From Xestospongia bergquistia (lineage: Eukaryota; Porifera; Demospongiae; Haplosclerida; Petrosiidae), in NCBI GenBank assembly GCA_963965975.1, contig OZ014419.1, positions 1,674,001 through 1,738,000 of the forward strand: 64,000 nucleotides of DNA, written 5' to 3'. This document shows, one piece after another, positions 37,205-49,600 of the stretch. The notes beneath the pieces are model-generated. The model had not been told where the DNA came from. It made no database searches and saw only the letters and a program-made list of their open reading frames with translations. Position 1 is the stretch's first letter, and each line of letters opens with the position of its first letter. Position numbers and translations under genes: made by a program.

Positions 37205-40200
37205 ATGCAGGAGTCATCTGTTAAGGTAAAGAGATGTTATATATAACATTACTAAGTTAAATTTTAGCAGAGTGCACAATCTTATGCTACATATAATAAT
37301 AATTATGAACATTATTGTTTTAGACCACGTGTTTAATGTTTTTTATGTATTGTAAGTAAAGTGATTTAACTATTTATATGTTATGTATATACTTTTGATG
37401 AATGCAAACCCTAACCCTAGGGAACTAAAACTCTACAAATTATTGTGGTTTTTAATTTATAGATAACACGTTAAGTTATAAGCAAGTTGTCAATATGCCT
37501 ATATCAACTGGTACTAATAATAAGACCATTCTATTTTAGAATTTTACTGTAATGGTTTAGGGATTCTAATGTGATTTCTAGATCTCATTACAAAATCACT
37601 GTGTCTGGTTTAGGGATTCTAATGTGATTTCTTACTACATATCACTGTGTCTGGTATAGGGATTCTAATGTGATTTCTTACTACATATATATATATTACT
37701 GTGTTTGGTATGTATATATAGAGATTCTTAATGTAGTTAGTCATGGGATTCACAGTGTAGGTAATTATGGATACAGATTCAATAATTCTTAAAAGTGATC
37801 TTTATCGTGTTTATCATGAGGTTATCTCACTTTAGTTGAAGAATTGGATACTAATATTTATGATTTCACAGCTGTACTGGTTAAAAGGTAAGTTCATTAA
37901 GGTAGATCATTTTGCTAATACTCTTAGATAAGTCTATTTAAAGGTTATGTAAACACTGAGTAGTTCATTAATGTATTTACAAAGGAATTTTAAATTCTGA
38001 TACCACACTCGTTGTCATAGCACTAGCTATGGCATGCCATTCCTTCCTTTACAAAAAAATCAATTATATTATTGAATAAATATTAAAGAATGAATGTATT
38101 ACATCACCCCCTCTCCCCTGAGACGATAGCTTGTTTTTAGGCAATACATAAATATACAGTACAAAATCAACTAATACAATATTATTGAATTAGAATTGTA
38201 TTTTTCACAATACTTGGCTATCATTCCTCTAAGAATCTGGTTAAAGTGTTCAACTAAACCATCTGCTTGTGAATAGTAGGCAGTAGTATTTATTTCTTCA
38301 TATCACAATCTTCATAGATTGCAAATACAATTACTTACTTCTTTCCATTAATCGTTGGAGGCAGCTTCCATTATATCTATACCAACTCAGTGGAAAGGTC
38401 TACCCACTGGAATTGATATTAATGGAATACAGGAATGTCCTAGCAAATATGCATGAAAGTGCTTGTCGGTGATCTCATACTGTATTGTTTGTTTAGATAT
38501 GCTTCTACTAGTACTGGCATAAGCCACAGGATGTAGCATACCATTTTCTTGTTTTTGGTCTAGGATTTCTCTTAGTCCTTTCCATTGGCATTTATGTATA
38601 ATGTAAAGGTTTGATAAGTCAAGAGGCTAGGACAGGTGATTTTGTCAACAATTCATTCAACATCGAATTCTCAAATGCATTCTGGCACTGTCTAGTCCAT
38701 TGAAACTTATTATCAGATCAGAGAATGAACATGGTGTAGTGGTGAAGCAACTTTTGTAATCTTCTATGGTAACTATATAGCTACATAGTCCAAGAAAATT
38801 CCTTCACTGCACTAATATTGTTAGGGACAGCAATCAATTTAACTGACTGCAACTTCTCAGGATGAGAAGATATGTCAGAATTTGAAACAATGTGTCCTAA
38901 ACAAACAACTTCAGAACAACCAAAATGGCACTTCTCTAGGTGTAGCTTTATGTCAAACTTTGTTGAAGGTGGTACATATGCTCTTCAATAGATTCAGAAA
39001 ATACTAATGCATTGCATCATTAATATAAATATTGCAAAAATCACTAAAACCAGTCAGGACTTGCGGCATAGGTTGTTGAAATGTGCCTGGAGCATTGCAA
39101 AGGCCAAATGATATTACTTGGAACTGGTAAAGGGGAAGAGGAAAACGTGTCCTTTTGGGTTACTGTATTTAAACACTTATATATCAACACATAACCTTAG
39201 TGACTTGTCTTTCTTCTTGATAGAGGATAGCTAACTTGCGCTCTTGTTCTTTAGCAGCTCTGGCTTGATAAATACATCTGTAAAGGTTTCTGCCAATGGA
39301 AGGACTTTCTTTTGCAACTTCAGCTTTAACCCTTGAGCAAACATATCTCATCGATATCTCCTTGGAATCTTTGCCCATACTCACTTTGTCCATAACTCTT
39401 TTTGAAAAAATGTCAAAATCTTGGGCAAATGTGTGGAGCATCTTATCTTCTTGTTGCTTTCACCTCAATAACTGCACTGAAACTAAGGCTTCTCTCTTAC
39501 AGGTGACAAACAATTCTGTACTGCCTCTCTGTTGTATCTGGAAAGCTTCCTCACCTTAGCAAGTAATACATCATGTATCTTTTCAGCCTTACCAGTCAGT
39601 AGTAGTTCAAACTGAACCAAATTGGAATCTCCAACTGTAGCACCGGTACCATGGACTGTGGTGCCTTTATTTACTAGTTTAAATTTTAAAATGTTCCTTT
39701 TCAAAGTAGACAATTCATGCTCAATACTTGGAATAGACTCCTCATTCTTATTACAAAAAATTAATTATTATTGAATAAAATTAATGAAAATTAAAGAATG
39801 ACTGTAATTATACTTTTATTACAAGGTATAGTCTTGTTGTCCTTTATGTGCATGCACTCACCATTAAACTTTTTGTCTTCTCTATTTGTTTACAACAGGT
39901 ACTTGTAATGACAACTGTGAGTATGGATCTTTAAGGTTAGTAAATGGAAGTTCCACTAATCGAGGAAGACTGGAGATTTGTATAAATTATGTTTGGGGTA
40001 CAGTATGTAATGTTGCTTTTCACACTGTTGATGCTAAAGTTGCTTGTAGACAGCTGGGATATGAAGTGGATGAAGGACAAAGTGAGAAGAAGATATTACT
40101 TCATAAATTTTAATACTTAATAGCTGTGACATATTATCGAAATGCATATTATGGAGAAGGTAGTGGACCAATATGGTTGAACTACATCCAGTGTAGAGGT

Positions 40201-40509
40201 ACTGAGAATAACCTATTGCAATGTCCAAGAAGATATGATATTGGCAATCCTTATGGTTGCTCTCACTCAAAAGATGTTAGTATAGTTTGTCCAGGTATAG
40301 ATACTATACTACTAATCACATAATTATCATAATTTTATATTCTAGTTAACTCCTGTACACAAGGTGATGTTCGTCTCACTGATGGACTGGTACCAAATGA
40401 AGGAACAGTTGAAGTGTGTTATAATGGAGCTTGGACTTCTGTGTGTGATAATGGTTGGGGCTATCAAGAAGCATTCGTAGTTTGTAGACAGTTACGTCTT
40501 CCAGCAACA

Positions 40510-40561
<52 letters not shown>

Positions 40562-43500
40562 TATCACTTGATATTTGGTATATATAGGTGCAGAGTATTT
40601 ATCATCTAACTACTTTGGTACTGGACATGGAATACCAACACTAACTAACTGGAGATGTATTGGAAATGAAACAAATTTATTAGACTGCCTTCATACCAAT
40701 GATTCATCTTGTGCTCATCATAGAGCAGGTGTTAAATGTATAGGAGAAGTAGTGACAGGTATTTTGGATCTTTAAACTATCATTACCAATACATATTATT
40801 GTCATCCTCACATATAGACAGCTGTACAAATGGTTCTATTCGTCTTGTTGGACCTAATGGTCCTAATAATGTTGTAGGCAGAGTAGAGTACTGCAGTAAT
40901 GGAGTATGGGGAACTGTGTCCTATTATGGGTTTGATGTAAATGATGGGAAAGTTGTCTGCAGGAAACTTGGATATCAGGAACCACGTAATATGAATACAA
41001 ATTTTGTAACTTAGTTTATTAGTTATTCTGTACAGGTGTACTGATATTTAGAAATTATGGACAAGGATCAGGTCCTGTTCTTTTTGTATTCCTTAACTGT
41101 AATGGAAATGAGTCTACTCTGGATGACTGCAGTTTTAACTTTTATCCTTATTATTACACTCACTCCACTGATGTTGGAGTGAAGTGTATGGAAAAAGGTT
41201 TTTATATTATATATTATATCATTCAATATTTATAATTTAATAGTTTTCACTGGTTGTACTCATGGTAACATTAAATTAGTAAATGGTTCCACTTCACATG
41301 AAGGAAGAGTAGAAATATGTGCCAATGGAGAATGGGGAACTATCTGTGGTTACTTTTGGGACAGATTAGATGCTCAGGTTGTCTGTAGACAACTGGGATA
41401 TGTCCCAACATGTAAACTAGTATTCATTAGTATATACATAATATTAACTGTGGATATTATAGGGGCATCATTTTATACATCATCACAATTTGGAGATGGA
41501 GACTTACAACAACTTATTTGGAATGTCCAATGTAATGGTTCAGAGACATCTCTACTGTCATGTAGTTATCAATATGATCCTAGTTCATCCTGTTATTATG
41601 GTCATACTGCTGGAGTTAGATGTTATAGTAAGATAAAGTTACTATATTGTACAAATACTAATAATGACATCCATTTCTCTCAGACTCTACATACTGTACT
41701 GAAGGAGATATTAAACTAGTTGGAGGAATTAATACAAATGAAGGAGATATACAAATATGTAGAAATGGAGTGTGGGGATTTATATGTAGTGATTACTGGT
41801 ATTCCACAACAAATACAATTGTATTATGTAGACAACTGGGATACCACAGTGATAAGAACTGTAAGTTTAATGTCCATCATAATATTTTAACTATTCTTCA
41901 TTTAAAGGGCATGCTTATAGTCGGTATTCATTCTTTGGAGGAAGTCAAGACATTGCACCAATAGTATGGGATGGATTTAACTGTATAGGCAATGAAACAT
42001 CTTTAACTCAATGCTCAAAGTATAAGTATGGATATCATAGTACATGTACTAATACTGCAGGAATCTATTGCGCAGGTCAAAGACTTCGTATACCTTACCT
42101 AAACAAATTATGTTAATTTCTTTATATCTACAGATGTAGTCAACTGCATTAATTGGTCAGTTCGTTTAGTGGATGGAGAAAGTGATAATGAAGGCAAAGT
42201 TGAGATATGTATAGATGGAATATGGATGACAGCAGATACATTTCATTATTATTATTTTTGGTTTGTTCATTATTATTGGACCTATACTCATGCTAAAATT
42301 GTATGTAGACAACTTGGATATTATGATATATGTAAGATAAATAATGATAGTAATCACTTCAATATGCTTATCAATCATGCCATTATAGGGTCAGTTCCTA
42401 TCACAGACATAGTTTGGAACAACAATACAAGAGTTAGCTATCGTTATGAATTATGTTATGGAAATGGAAATGACAAATCACTTGATAGTTGCTCAAAGTA
42501 TTACCCATCTAAATATCTGAACTCTTGGTATAATAACATGAGAGCAGGTGTGGAATGTCAGATGAAATCACAGTCAGGTATGACATATTGCATATATAAT
42601 ACGTAGTTGTACTGTTTGTACATCCATAGAGTCATGTACAAATGTTGGAGCTATTCGTTTATCTAATGGAAGTCAATCAAATGAGGGTAGAGTTGAGATA
42701 TGTCTTGATGGATACTGGGGTACTGTGTGTAGTACTGGATGGGATGAACAAGATGCTCTAGTAACATGTAGACAAGCTGGATATCAGACATTAAGTGAGG
42801 AATTCACTAGTCAATGAAGTGACCATTACCTTCTGTATGTACAGGAGCTATTCCAGTGTATGATGCATTCTTTGGAAGAGGAGTTGGACCAGTTCACATG
42901 ACATTTGTTGGTTGTCATGGCGATGAAGACAATCTAACTCAGTGCTCTTATAGCAGTGCTATAGGATTCCCAATGGGAAAAATAGAAAATAATTGTTATC
43001 ATGGTAAAGATGTAGGAGTCATCTGTTTAGGTAAAAAAAAAGTAAATCATTATATATTTTCTCTAAAACAATAGATTCTGCTGTTTTCTATAATGTCACT
43101 ATATCATTGAGTTCAGACCAATCATCTGTAACTATTGGTAGTAATGTGACACTTCATTGTAATGTCTCTCCAAGTCCTCCTATTAACACTACTTATCAAT
43201 GGAACACCACTGTATCAGGAGTTACGTTATCACAGCCTATTTCTACCTATCCCAATGTGACATTGAGTGTTCCTACAGGACATACACAACAAGGGAATTA
43301 CTACTGTATTGTTAAATATAATGGAGTAATATTAGGGAGAGGACATACTCAAATTACTGTTAAAAGTAAGTCATAGCCATTTTCATTATAACTATCATTA
43401 CGTCTTACATAGATCTTCTTAATCCTGTTGGCAATAAAGTGAAATCTACTATTATTGGGTCTAATGTCAACCTCACATTTGATATAACTGATAGTTTTAT

Positions 43501-45402
43501 TACTGACTATCTTCGTGAACTCAACTGGTATCATAATGATCAACAGATTGTTAATATCTTCAACAAGTACAGTATTACTAATGATAATAAGACACTGATT
43601 ATTACTAATATTACTAAAGAAGATGTAGGAAACTACTCTGTTAAATTTGGTGGTCTCAGACTGTATCAGTACAATAGAGACTGTGAACAGAAAGTCCTAC
43701 AACTTCTAAGACACTATCCAGTATTGAGTCCTACTGTGTTCTATGTATCTGTTGAGGGTAAGCTAGGACACTTTGTATAACTAGTATAAACTTGTTATTA
43801 ATTTAGGAGATGGAGATGATATTACAAAGTCAATTAGACGTTCACCTTCTACTTATCCTGTCACTGGTTTTAATAAGACTACCCAGAAAGCTGTAGTCAT
43901 TAGTTTTCTTAATGAGGACAAACAATACAGTAATGAGGCACAAGTAATTTGGTATCATGATGGTAGTAGGGTTACCTCAGGAATGACCAGTAGTCACTTG
44001 GGGTTATATTGTGAACCATATTATAGTTTGAGTATTAACAATCCTTCTGTATTACACTCTGGATATTATGAATCTCAACTAACTGTTACACCTTCAACAG
44101 TACTCTCATCATTGAGTTGTAGTAACACATATAGAAACTTCCTGACTTCTTCCAATTATCTTAATTTATCAACTATTGTCATAGATTCTATAGTACAAAG
44201 ACTGGAATACTATGGTTAGTACTAATACAACTAAATATAACATTATGATTAAATGTTTATTATAGAAACTCCATCAGTAAATTTGACAACAGATAAAATC
44301 AGTTTTAACTCAACATCTAATGCTGAGTTAGTGTGTTCAGTTAGTGGTGGTTATCCTCTATATTATAACATTACATTGATGAAGAATGGACTATCTATTG
44401 CTAACATTATTGGATCATCTCAATTAGTCTATAATACTGAAGAAGATCAAACTGGTAGTAAATATGGAGTGTATAAGTGTGTAGTCAATAATACAGTCAT
44501 TGTGATTGAATCAAGTGTATATCTAAAGGAAGAAGGTTAAATATTTTACATATTGTAATATATAATGATATCTAATTTTAGCTGTCCTAACACTAAACTT
44601 TAAAGTTGATAGCTGTCATCAATGGAATGTAAGTTACTTATAATGAAACATTAATGTTTGTTTCTTTACAGGATCATCACATTCCAGCAATAGAGTCTGC
44701 TATAAAGGAACATGCTCAACTCTCCTGTAGTTGTTCATTAGTTAATGCTTCCTTTAAAGAAAGCACTCAATCATGTTCTAATAATATTTTATCTTTCTCC
44801 TCTACTTTTATCTATGCTGCTAGTAATGGTCTTCTTACATCATCAGAGATAGTAGAACAAATGGAAAGAGATTTCAGTCCAGGAAGGAACACAACTCTAA
44901 CAGTTAATGGACAACAATTAACAGCAATCAATGAAATGAATGAATCTTACAGTAATAGTATTAATGGTGGAGTTTTGACAGGATTTTTCTTCATTGGTTT
45001 TGTTACTGCTATCCTGTGTGTAATGATTGTTATGACATTTATGTGAGTTTAAACAATGTCAATATTATTGATAGATTTACTGAGTTAGTATGTTAGTATG
45101 TCAGTACCTTTTCATTCTATGTAACCTTATTACATCAGATTGACATTATTGGAGCTTTAATTAGTGAAACATTTGAGAGTTGAGGATGTAGATATAGTTT
45201 TCTTTCTTGTATTAGGTAACATTATTATTGAATATTGTTATGTCTTAAACCTTAAGTGTTTAATGTTTAATTTTTATTTCATGACTTCTATAGTATTTGT
45301 ATTTTAAAATTAAGAAAGACAAAGGACACTCCTACACAAAAAGAGGATATACATTATGATATTAAGGCAGGATCTATGTCTTTGTTATCTGAAAAAGCTT
45401 AA
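37205..45402 (+). CDS. Receptor B: 7xSRCR plus Ig-like modules, short tail
   Basis: Twenty-three exons: 37205-37225 and 37836-37887 together encode the signal peptide (MQESSVK then LKNWILIFMISQLYWLK); SRCR pairs 39899-40081/40124-40294, 40346-40510/40588-40758, 40818-40985/41036-41197, 41244-41411/41463-41627, 41684-41860/41908-42075, 42134-42331/42389-42577, 42630-42794/42845-43030; Ig-like modules 43075-43365, 43413-43757, 43807-44214, 44266-44535; 44582-44628, 44672-45042 (stalk and helix GFFFIGFVTAILCVMIVMTF); tail 45294-45402. Total 4350 bases, 1449 residues, open throughout. Typical SRCR text: [40 protein letters not shown]. The fourth module is an Ig domain ([14 protein letters not shown] ... 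YGVYKCVV). The tail is 36 residues (RKTKDTPTQKEDIHYDIKAG...) with one Tyr and no YxxL pair. Intron 2 holds an LTR fossil. Close paralogue of C throughout, with A more distant. Confidence 0.9.
37553..37740. repeat. ~50-bp tandem repeat in intron 1 of gene B
   Basis: Three to four units sharing tagggattctaatgtgattt and cactgtgtctggt, the last ones diluted by (AT)n. The equivalent place in gene C (about 52760-52830) has one degenerate unit, so the array grew after the duplication. Confidence 0.8.
38050..39812 (-). mobile_element. Broken Ty3/gypsy LTR-retrotransposon fossil in intron 2 of gene B
   Basis: On the minus strand, traces of reverse transcriptase (39000-39160), the region after it (near 38650-38710) and integrase (38170-38400) occur in that order, which is the Ty3/gypsy order. 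The element is incomplete and broken many times, with no intact pol frame. Related ~55-base AT-rich stretches lie at both edges (38052-38105 and 39752-39812) and may be terminal remnants. The insert begins where gene B and gene C introns stop aligning (38045 against 53170), so it arrived after B and C split. The block 39184-39713 is unassigned and could be a gag-side remnant or unrelated. Confidence 0.7.
40511..40560. repeat. (TAA)n at a gene B splice donor
   Basis: The repeat begins in the donor gtaata of exon 5. The paralogous intron of gene C has the same repeat (54627-54657), shorter. Confidence 0.9.
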
Positions 45403-46254
45403 CCAAGCGCACCTCAAGAATAACAATGAGACAATCAACATTCATGTTGGAATTGTTAATTTAGTTAACTTTATTGTTGTTTCCCTAGCCAATACTAATA
45501 CAATCAAATTTTTTCAAAGTTTTTATATGTAATATTATCATTGGTTATTATTATTGTTGTTAGTTTATAAAAATATCCCTTTATAATATGTAGAGTCTTT
45601 CCAATGACTTAATTCATTCAGCTAATAATGTGTTCTAATTTGTTATTATTATATTACATAGAAAATAAAGTTTAGTTTTTCAGTATATACAGAATGCATT
45701 CTCCATCTATCTACTTTGTATCCCAGCTGTCTACAGACTACTTTGCCTTGTTAGTATCAATTAAAACAGCCATGAAATATATGCTGTGCCCAAAATTGTT
45801 TATATATCGACTCCCAGTTGTTCTTGATTAGTAACATGTCTTTTACATTTTTTTCCATCTTTGACATACCATAGCAAGATTAGCAATGATTCACTCATCT
45901 ATTGTAAGTTGAAACTCAACTAACACAATGGAGTGCCAAATTCACCAATGGGTATATTGTGGAGTGTCAGAATGGCATATAATGAATATTACACAGGGTA
46001 TAATCATCCCTAGGTTATTTTGCACAGGGGTAAATTCTCTATAACACTGGCCATCTTTTCTAGCCTTAAAGACCATGTTCACAATTTTCATTACATTAAC
46101 CTAATGAAAGAATGTCCATTTTTAGCTTACTTTCACAAGGAAATAGCTAGGATAATTGAAATAAACCATATGATGATAGCTAGACAATTATGACTTACAC
46201 ACTAACTAATAGATAACTTTAAATAGAGCTATGTTATCATTGTTATAAGAATAT
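45403..46254. repeat. 3' flank of gene B (duplicated block)
   Basis: Same sequence family as 35107-35984. aataaa near 45664 is the probable poly(A) signal of gene B. Confidence 0.8.
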
Positions 46255-46500
46255 TTATTACTGGTATTCTACAGCAAATACACTTGTATTATGTAGACAA
46301 CTGGGATATCACAGTGATAACAACTGTAGGTTTAATGTCTATCATAATGTTTTAACTATTCTTTATTTGAAGGGTATGCTTATAGTCAGTCATCATTCTT
46401 TGGAGAAAGTCAAGACACTGAACCATTAGTATGGGATAGATTTAACTGTATAGACAATGACACATATTTAACTCAATGTTCTGCTTATGAATACTATTAG
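46255..46500 (+). pseudogene. SRCR exon fragment downstream of gene B
   Basis: 46262-46327 and 46374-46490 match gene B exons 11 and 12 (ctgggatatcacagtgataac; catcattctttggagaaagtcaagac). Same position as 35985-36205 after unit 1. The interval on to 46819 contains nothing else recognisable. Confidence 0.75.
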
Positions 46501-46819
46501 CAATAAATATAATTACCAACATCAGTGAACTAAAAAGGTTGCTAAAATAACAAAAACTAAAACTATAATTGTTAGGCCCAAGAATAAAACTAGTGAAAAC
46601 TTACGTAAACTAGAACAACATTAGTAATTACAATAATTTTATCATTTTTAATATTAGTGACAACACAAAATTAATATCTTGTAAGAAGTAAGTTAAATTT
46701 TTTAATCCACACATAATTAATTTCATGTTTACATGACATCATGATCATACAGTAAGCTCTCACTTTCAAAATTTTGAATAATATTAAGGATTGCAAAATA
46801 GTTCAAACAATTATAATAG

Positions 46820-48544
46820 CTAATAATCATCAGAATCTTCTATAATTATGTCATTGGTAGTACTTGCATTTATTAGTTGTCTCTCTGTGTACTCCTCAAT
46901 AATAGCTTGACAATTGATATTTGAGAATTCGTCTCTCTGACGATATTTGTATCGGCGAGACACAATAAGATAGAGGAGAAGAGAGATTATAGCCAAGACT
47001 GTTTTGACAATATAGGGCCAGTAGTGACAGTGTACATCTTGTAGTGTTAGTACTGATAGTAGTCTGACAGCTACTCCTAGTGACTGATAGGCATACCATA
47101 GTCCAATCAGGAGACCCTGCATACTATGTGGACCCTGAGCTAAAATAAACTCCAGTACAGTCAAGGACACTAGAAAGTAACTTAATCCACTGATGAACTG
47201 TGATACAATGAGAAGAGGGATTTCATATCTTTGTAAACCATAAGGGTCTGGTAAAATGCTGACTAATGTTTCATTAGAGAAACATACTACATCACTATAA
47301 GTATAACTGATATACATCAGTGCTGTGTAAACAGTAGTCAGAGTAAATACTACAATTATCATTAACAAACCAATTCCCATTTTCTTCAACATGTTAGGTA
47401 GATGATGATGTAAATAAGGTCGTAGTAGACACATGTACACTGGAACACCAATTATGATAACATAGTACATGAAATAATGTGATGATCCAATTTCAAGTGC
47501 TAAAAATCTTCCAGTTCCATTTCTATAATAATAGTTTGAATATAATTCCCCTGGTTGTCCATTAGAACCTTGAAGTAATAATAATCCAAATAATGTTAAC
47601 ATTAACAAGAAAATACGTCCAAAACTTTTAACATCCTCAACTTGTTCAGTAGAAAATGGTCCTCCATATCTCTCTTTACTTAGATCTAGTCTGGTGGGAG
47701 GAAGTTCTCCATAAGTGAAGGCACTACATCTCACTGGTTGTTTGTGTTGTGCTGAAAAGCTCAATACTTTAATGATCTGTTTAACTGGGTTAGTGTGACC
47801 TACTGGCTCAGTAAATAAATGACAACGACAACAGCAGATTATAACAACAATCAATAATGAACAGGTAAGTGCAATAACAGACAATAATATCCAAATCCAT
47901 GCTATGTATTTGTAGTATTCAAAGCCTAAAAATGGTATTACAGAGGAAAGTGTATACTGAACAGCATACAATGTCCAGAAGTACCAGTGAACGAATTTAC
48001 TGACTTCTTCATTACTAGCAAATTGTAACTGATCTGTTCCAAACTGAATAGCATTAGCTTCAAATAAACCAAGTCCAAAATGATAAATTATTAATCCAGG
48101 AACAACTGGTATGAAAGCAGATTTGCCATTAGTGCCAATATTACCATCACGATATAGTATAACAGTTCCAGTGATAGAAGACAATGTAGCTACAATTAGT
48201 CCAATCACTGCTATTACAGAGCCAATCATCATAACTTTATATCGAGTGAGTAGTGTTTCAGCTAGTAGGCCAGCCACAGGATAAATAAGAAGAGTCATGA
48301 TTTTAGCACTTAACAAAGCTATAAAAACGTCCCTCGTGTCCAAATCCAACTGTTTAAAACTGGCACTATACTCTATTATACTAAGAAGTAGAAGATAATT
48401 GTCCAGACAATGCAGTAAGGTAGACCACAATAGCACTAAGAGAGCTCCTTTTAAGGGAACACAACAAATGGTACAATATTTTGACAAATATCTTGTTGAA
48501 GTACTTTTCTTGCCATTCCTTATAAGTGGGATTGTCTCGCCCAT
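46820..48544 (-). CDS. POT/SLC15-like major-facilitator transporter, copy 1 (whole)
   Basis: Intronless, 574 residues. About 12 hydrophobic helices. POT/PTR-like landmarks: YPVAGLLAETLLTRYKVMMI after helix 2, an FGTDQLQFASNEEVSKFVHW block (compare FGGDQF...FFNWFY in SLC15), and a central loop with GGPFSTEQVEDVKSFGRI before helix 7. The family usually couples proton entry to peptide or nitrate uptake. Here the classical ExxER motif of helix 1 is not evident, so substrate and coupling are open. A Cys-rich stretch (VVIICCCRCHLF) ends helix 6. The tail is acidic (IIIEDSDDY). Its N-terminal two-thirds recur almost unchanged at 62347-63625. Oriented against the receptor genes, downstream of gene B. 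Confidence 0.85.
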   Translation of the reverse strand: MGETIPLIRNGKKSTSTRYLSKYCTICCVPLKGALLVLLWSTLLHCLDNYLLLLSIIEYSASFKQLDLDTRDVFIALLSAKIMTLLIYPVAGLLAETLLTRYKVMMIGSVIAVIGLIVATLSSITGTVILYRDGNIGTNGKSAFIPVVPGLIIYHFGLGLFEANAIQFGTDQLQFASNEEVSKFVHWYFWTLYAVQYTLSSVIPFLGFEYYKYIAWIWILLSVIALTCSLLIVVIICCCRCHLFTEPVGHTNPVKQIIKVLSFSAQHKQPVRCSAFTYGELPPTRLDLSKERYGGPFSTEQVEDVKSFGRIFLLMLTLFGLLLLQGSNGQPGELYSNYYYRNGTGRFLALEIGSSHYFMYYVIIIGVPVYMCLLRPYLHHHLPNMLKKMGIGLLMIIVVFTLTTVYTALMYISYTYSDVVCFSNETLVSILPDPYGLQRYEIPLLIVSQFISGLSYFLVSLTVLEFILAQGPHSMQGLLIGLWYAYQSLGVAVRLLSVLTLQDVHCHYWPYIVKTVLAIISLLLYLIVSRRYKYRQRDEFSNINCQAIIEEYTERQLINASTTNDIIIEDSDDY

Positions 48545-48861
48545 TTTAATGCCTAGTCAGCTTCCAATAATGTTAATAATTAACTTAATTACTTCATAGT
48601 ACAACCTGTACAGTATATACATTACATAGAATGTGCATATATAAATTGTGAATTACGTTTATTATTATTAAAATAGTACCACTGCTGGTCTTGTTTAAAA
48701 TCTGTTAATAAGTATATAAATATTGCTATATAATATGTTATAACTTATCTACTCAACTACTTTCTCGTAATTATATAATAGCATCAAACTACTGAAATCA
48801 TATAATATTGAATGTACTCAGATCAGCATAAACAGTTATCATAGATATTATAGATCTACAT

Positions 48862-48977
<116 letters not shown>

Positions 48978-49309
48978 TACATGTACACAGTTGTGTATTT
49001 GATTTCAGCAGTGATCAACTCAAGTTAATTATGTTATCATTCTATTAATTAAATTTAATTCCTTTTTCCTATTTCTCTTGCAATTTTATCATTTTGTTCT
49101 TATCCATAGATAGACTGTTCATCCAATGCAAAAATAGGATGTTCTTAGAGGCATGGGATTTGATTGATGTGATGGATAGTCATTTGAGATGTGAGTATAG
49201 TTTTTTTTTATGATGAAGGGTATAGTTTTAGTAGTGATATTGATAGAAGTACTCAATGATGTACACTATTTTAGTTACTAAATTACACTTTGATAGATTC
49301 AATCACTCC

Positions 49310-49600
49310 TTGTATCAAAGGGGTTCTCTTAGATAGTGATACTGTAGCACTTCACTATACACTGTCTTGGGCACTTTCTTATAATTACTATAGAGTATTT
49401 ATAGTGCTACTAGTCATGAATTAAACTGGAGGGACCTCTTTACAGTTTTCCTGGTTGCTAAAATGCTGACTCTTCTATTTTATCCTGTGGCTGACCCACT
49501 ATACTCACTTGATTATAAAGTTATATGATTGATACTGTAATATAAATGATTGGATTAGCTGTGATGATATGTCTTTTGTCTTGATTTGGAAGAATTGAAT
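49310..49600 (+). pseudogene. Decayed POT-like transporter copy, opposite orientation
   Basis: On plus, the text aaaatgctgactcttctattttatcctgtggctg followed by cacttgattataaagttat parallels the sense strand of POT copy 1 around its helix 2-3 (KIMTLLIYPVAG, LLTRYKVMMIG). The upstream part (tgctactagtcatgaattaaactgg) matches the preceding codons less well. Many indels; not coding. Confidence 0.6.

Noticed and set aside
39184-39713. Two minus-strand frames (85 and 76 residues) at 39184-39441 and 39483-39713
   Set aside because: They lie inside or at the edge of the LTR fossil in an intron; no family recognised, treated as part of or beside the fossil.
40376-40567. Tyr-repeat minus frame
   Set aside because: Antisense of a (TAA)n microsatellite in intron 5 of gene B.
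43349-43543. Minus-strand frame also present at 57409-57606
   Set aside because: Appears twice only because it is antisense to the duplicated exon 17-18 junction region of genes B and C.
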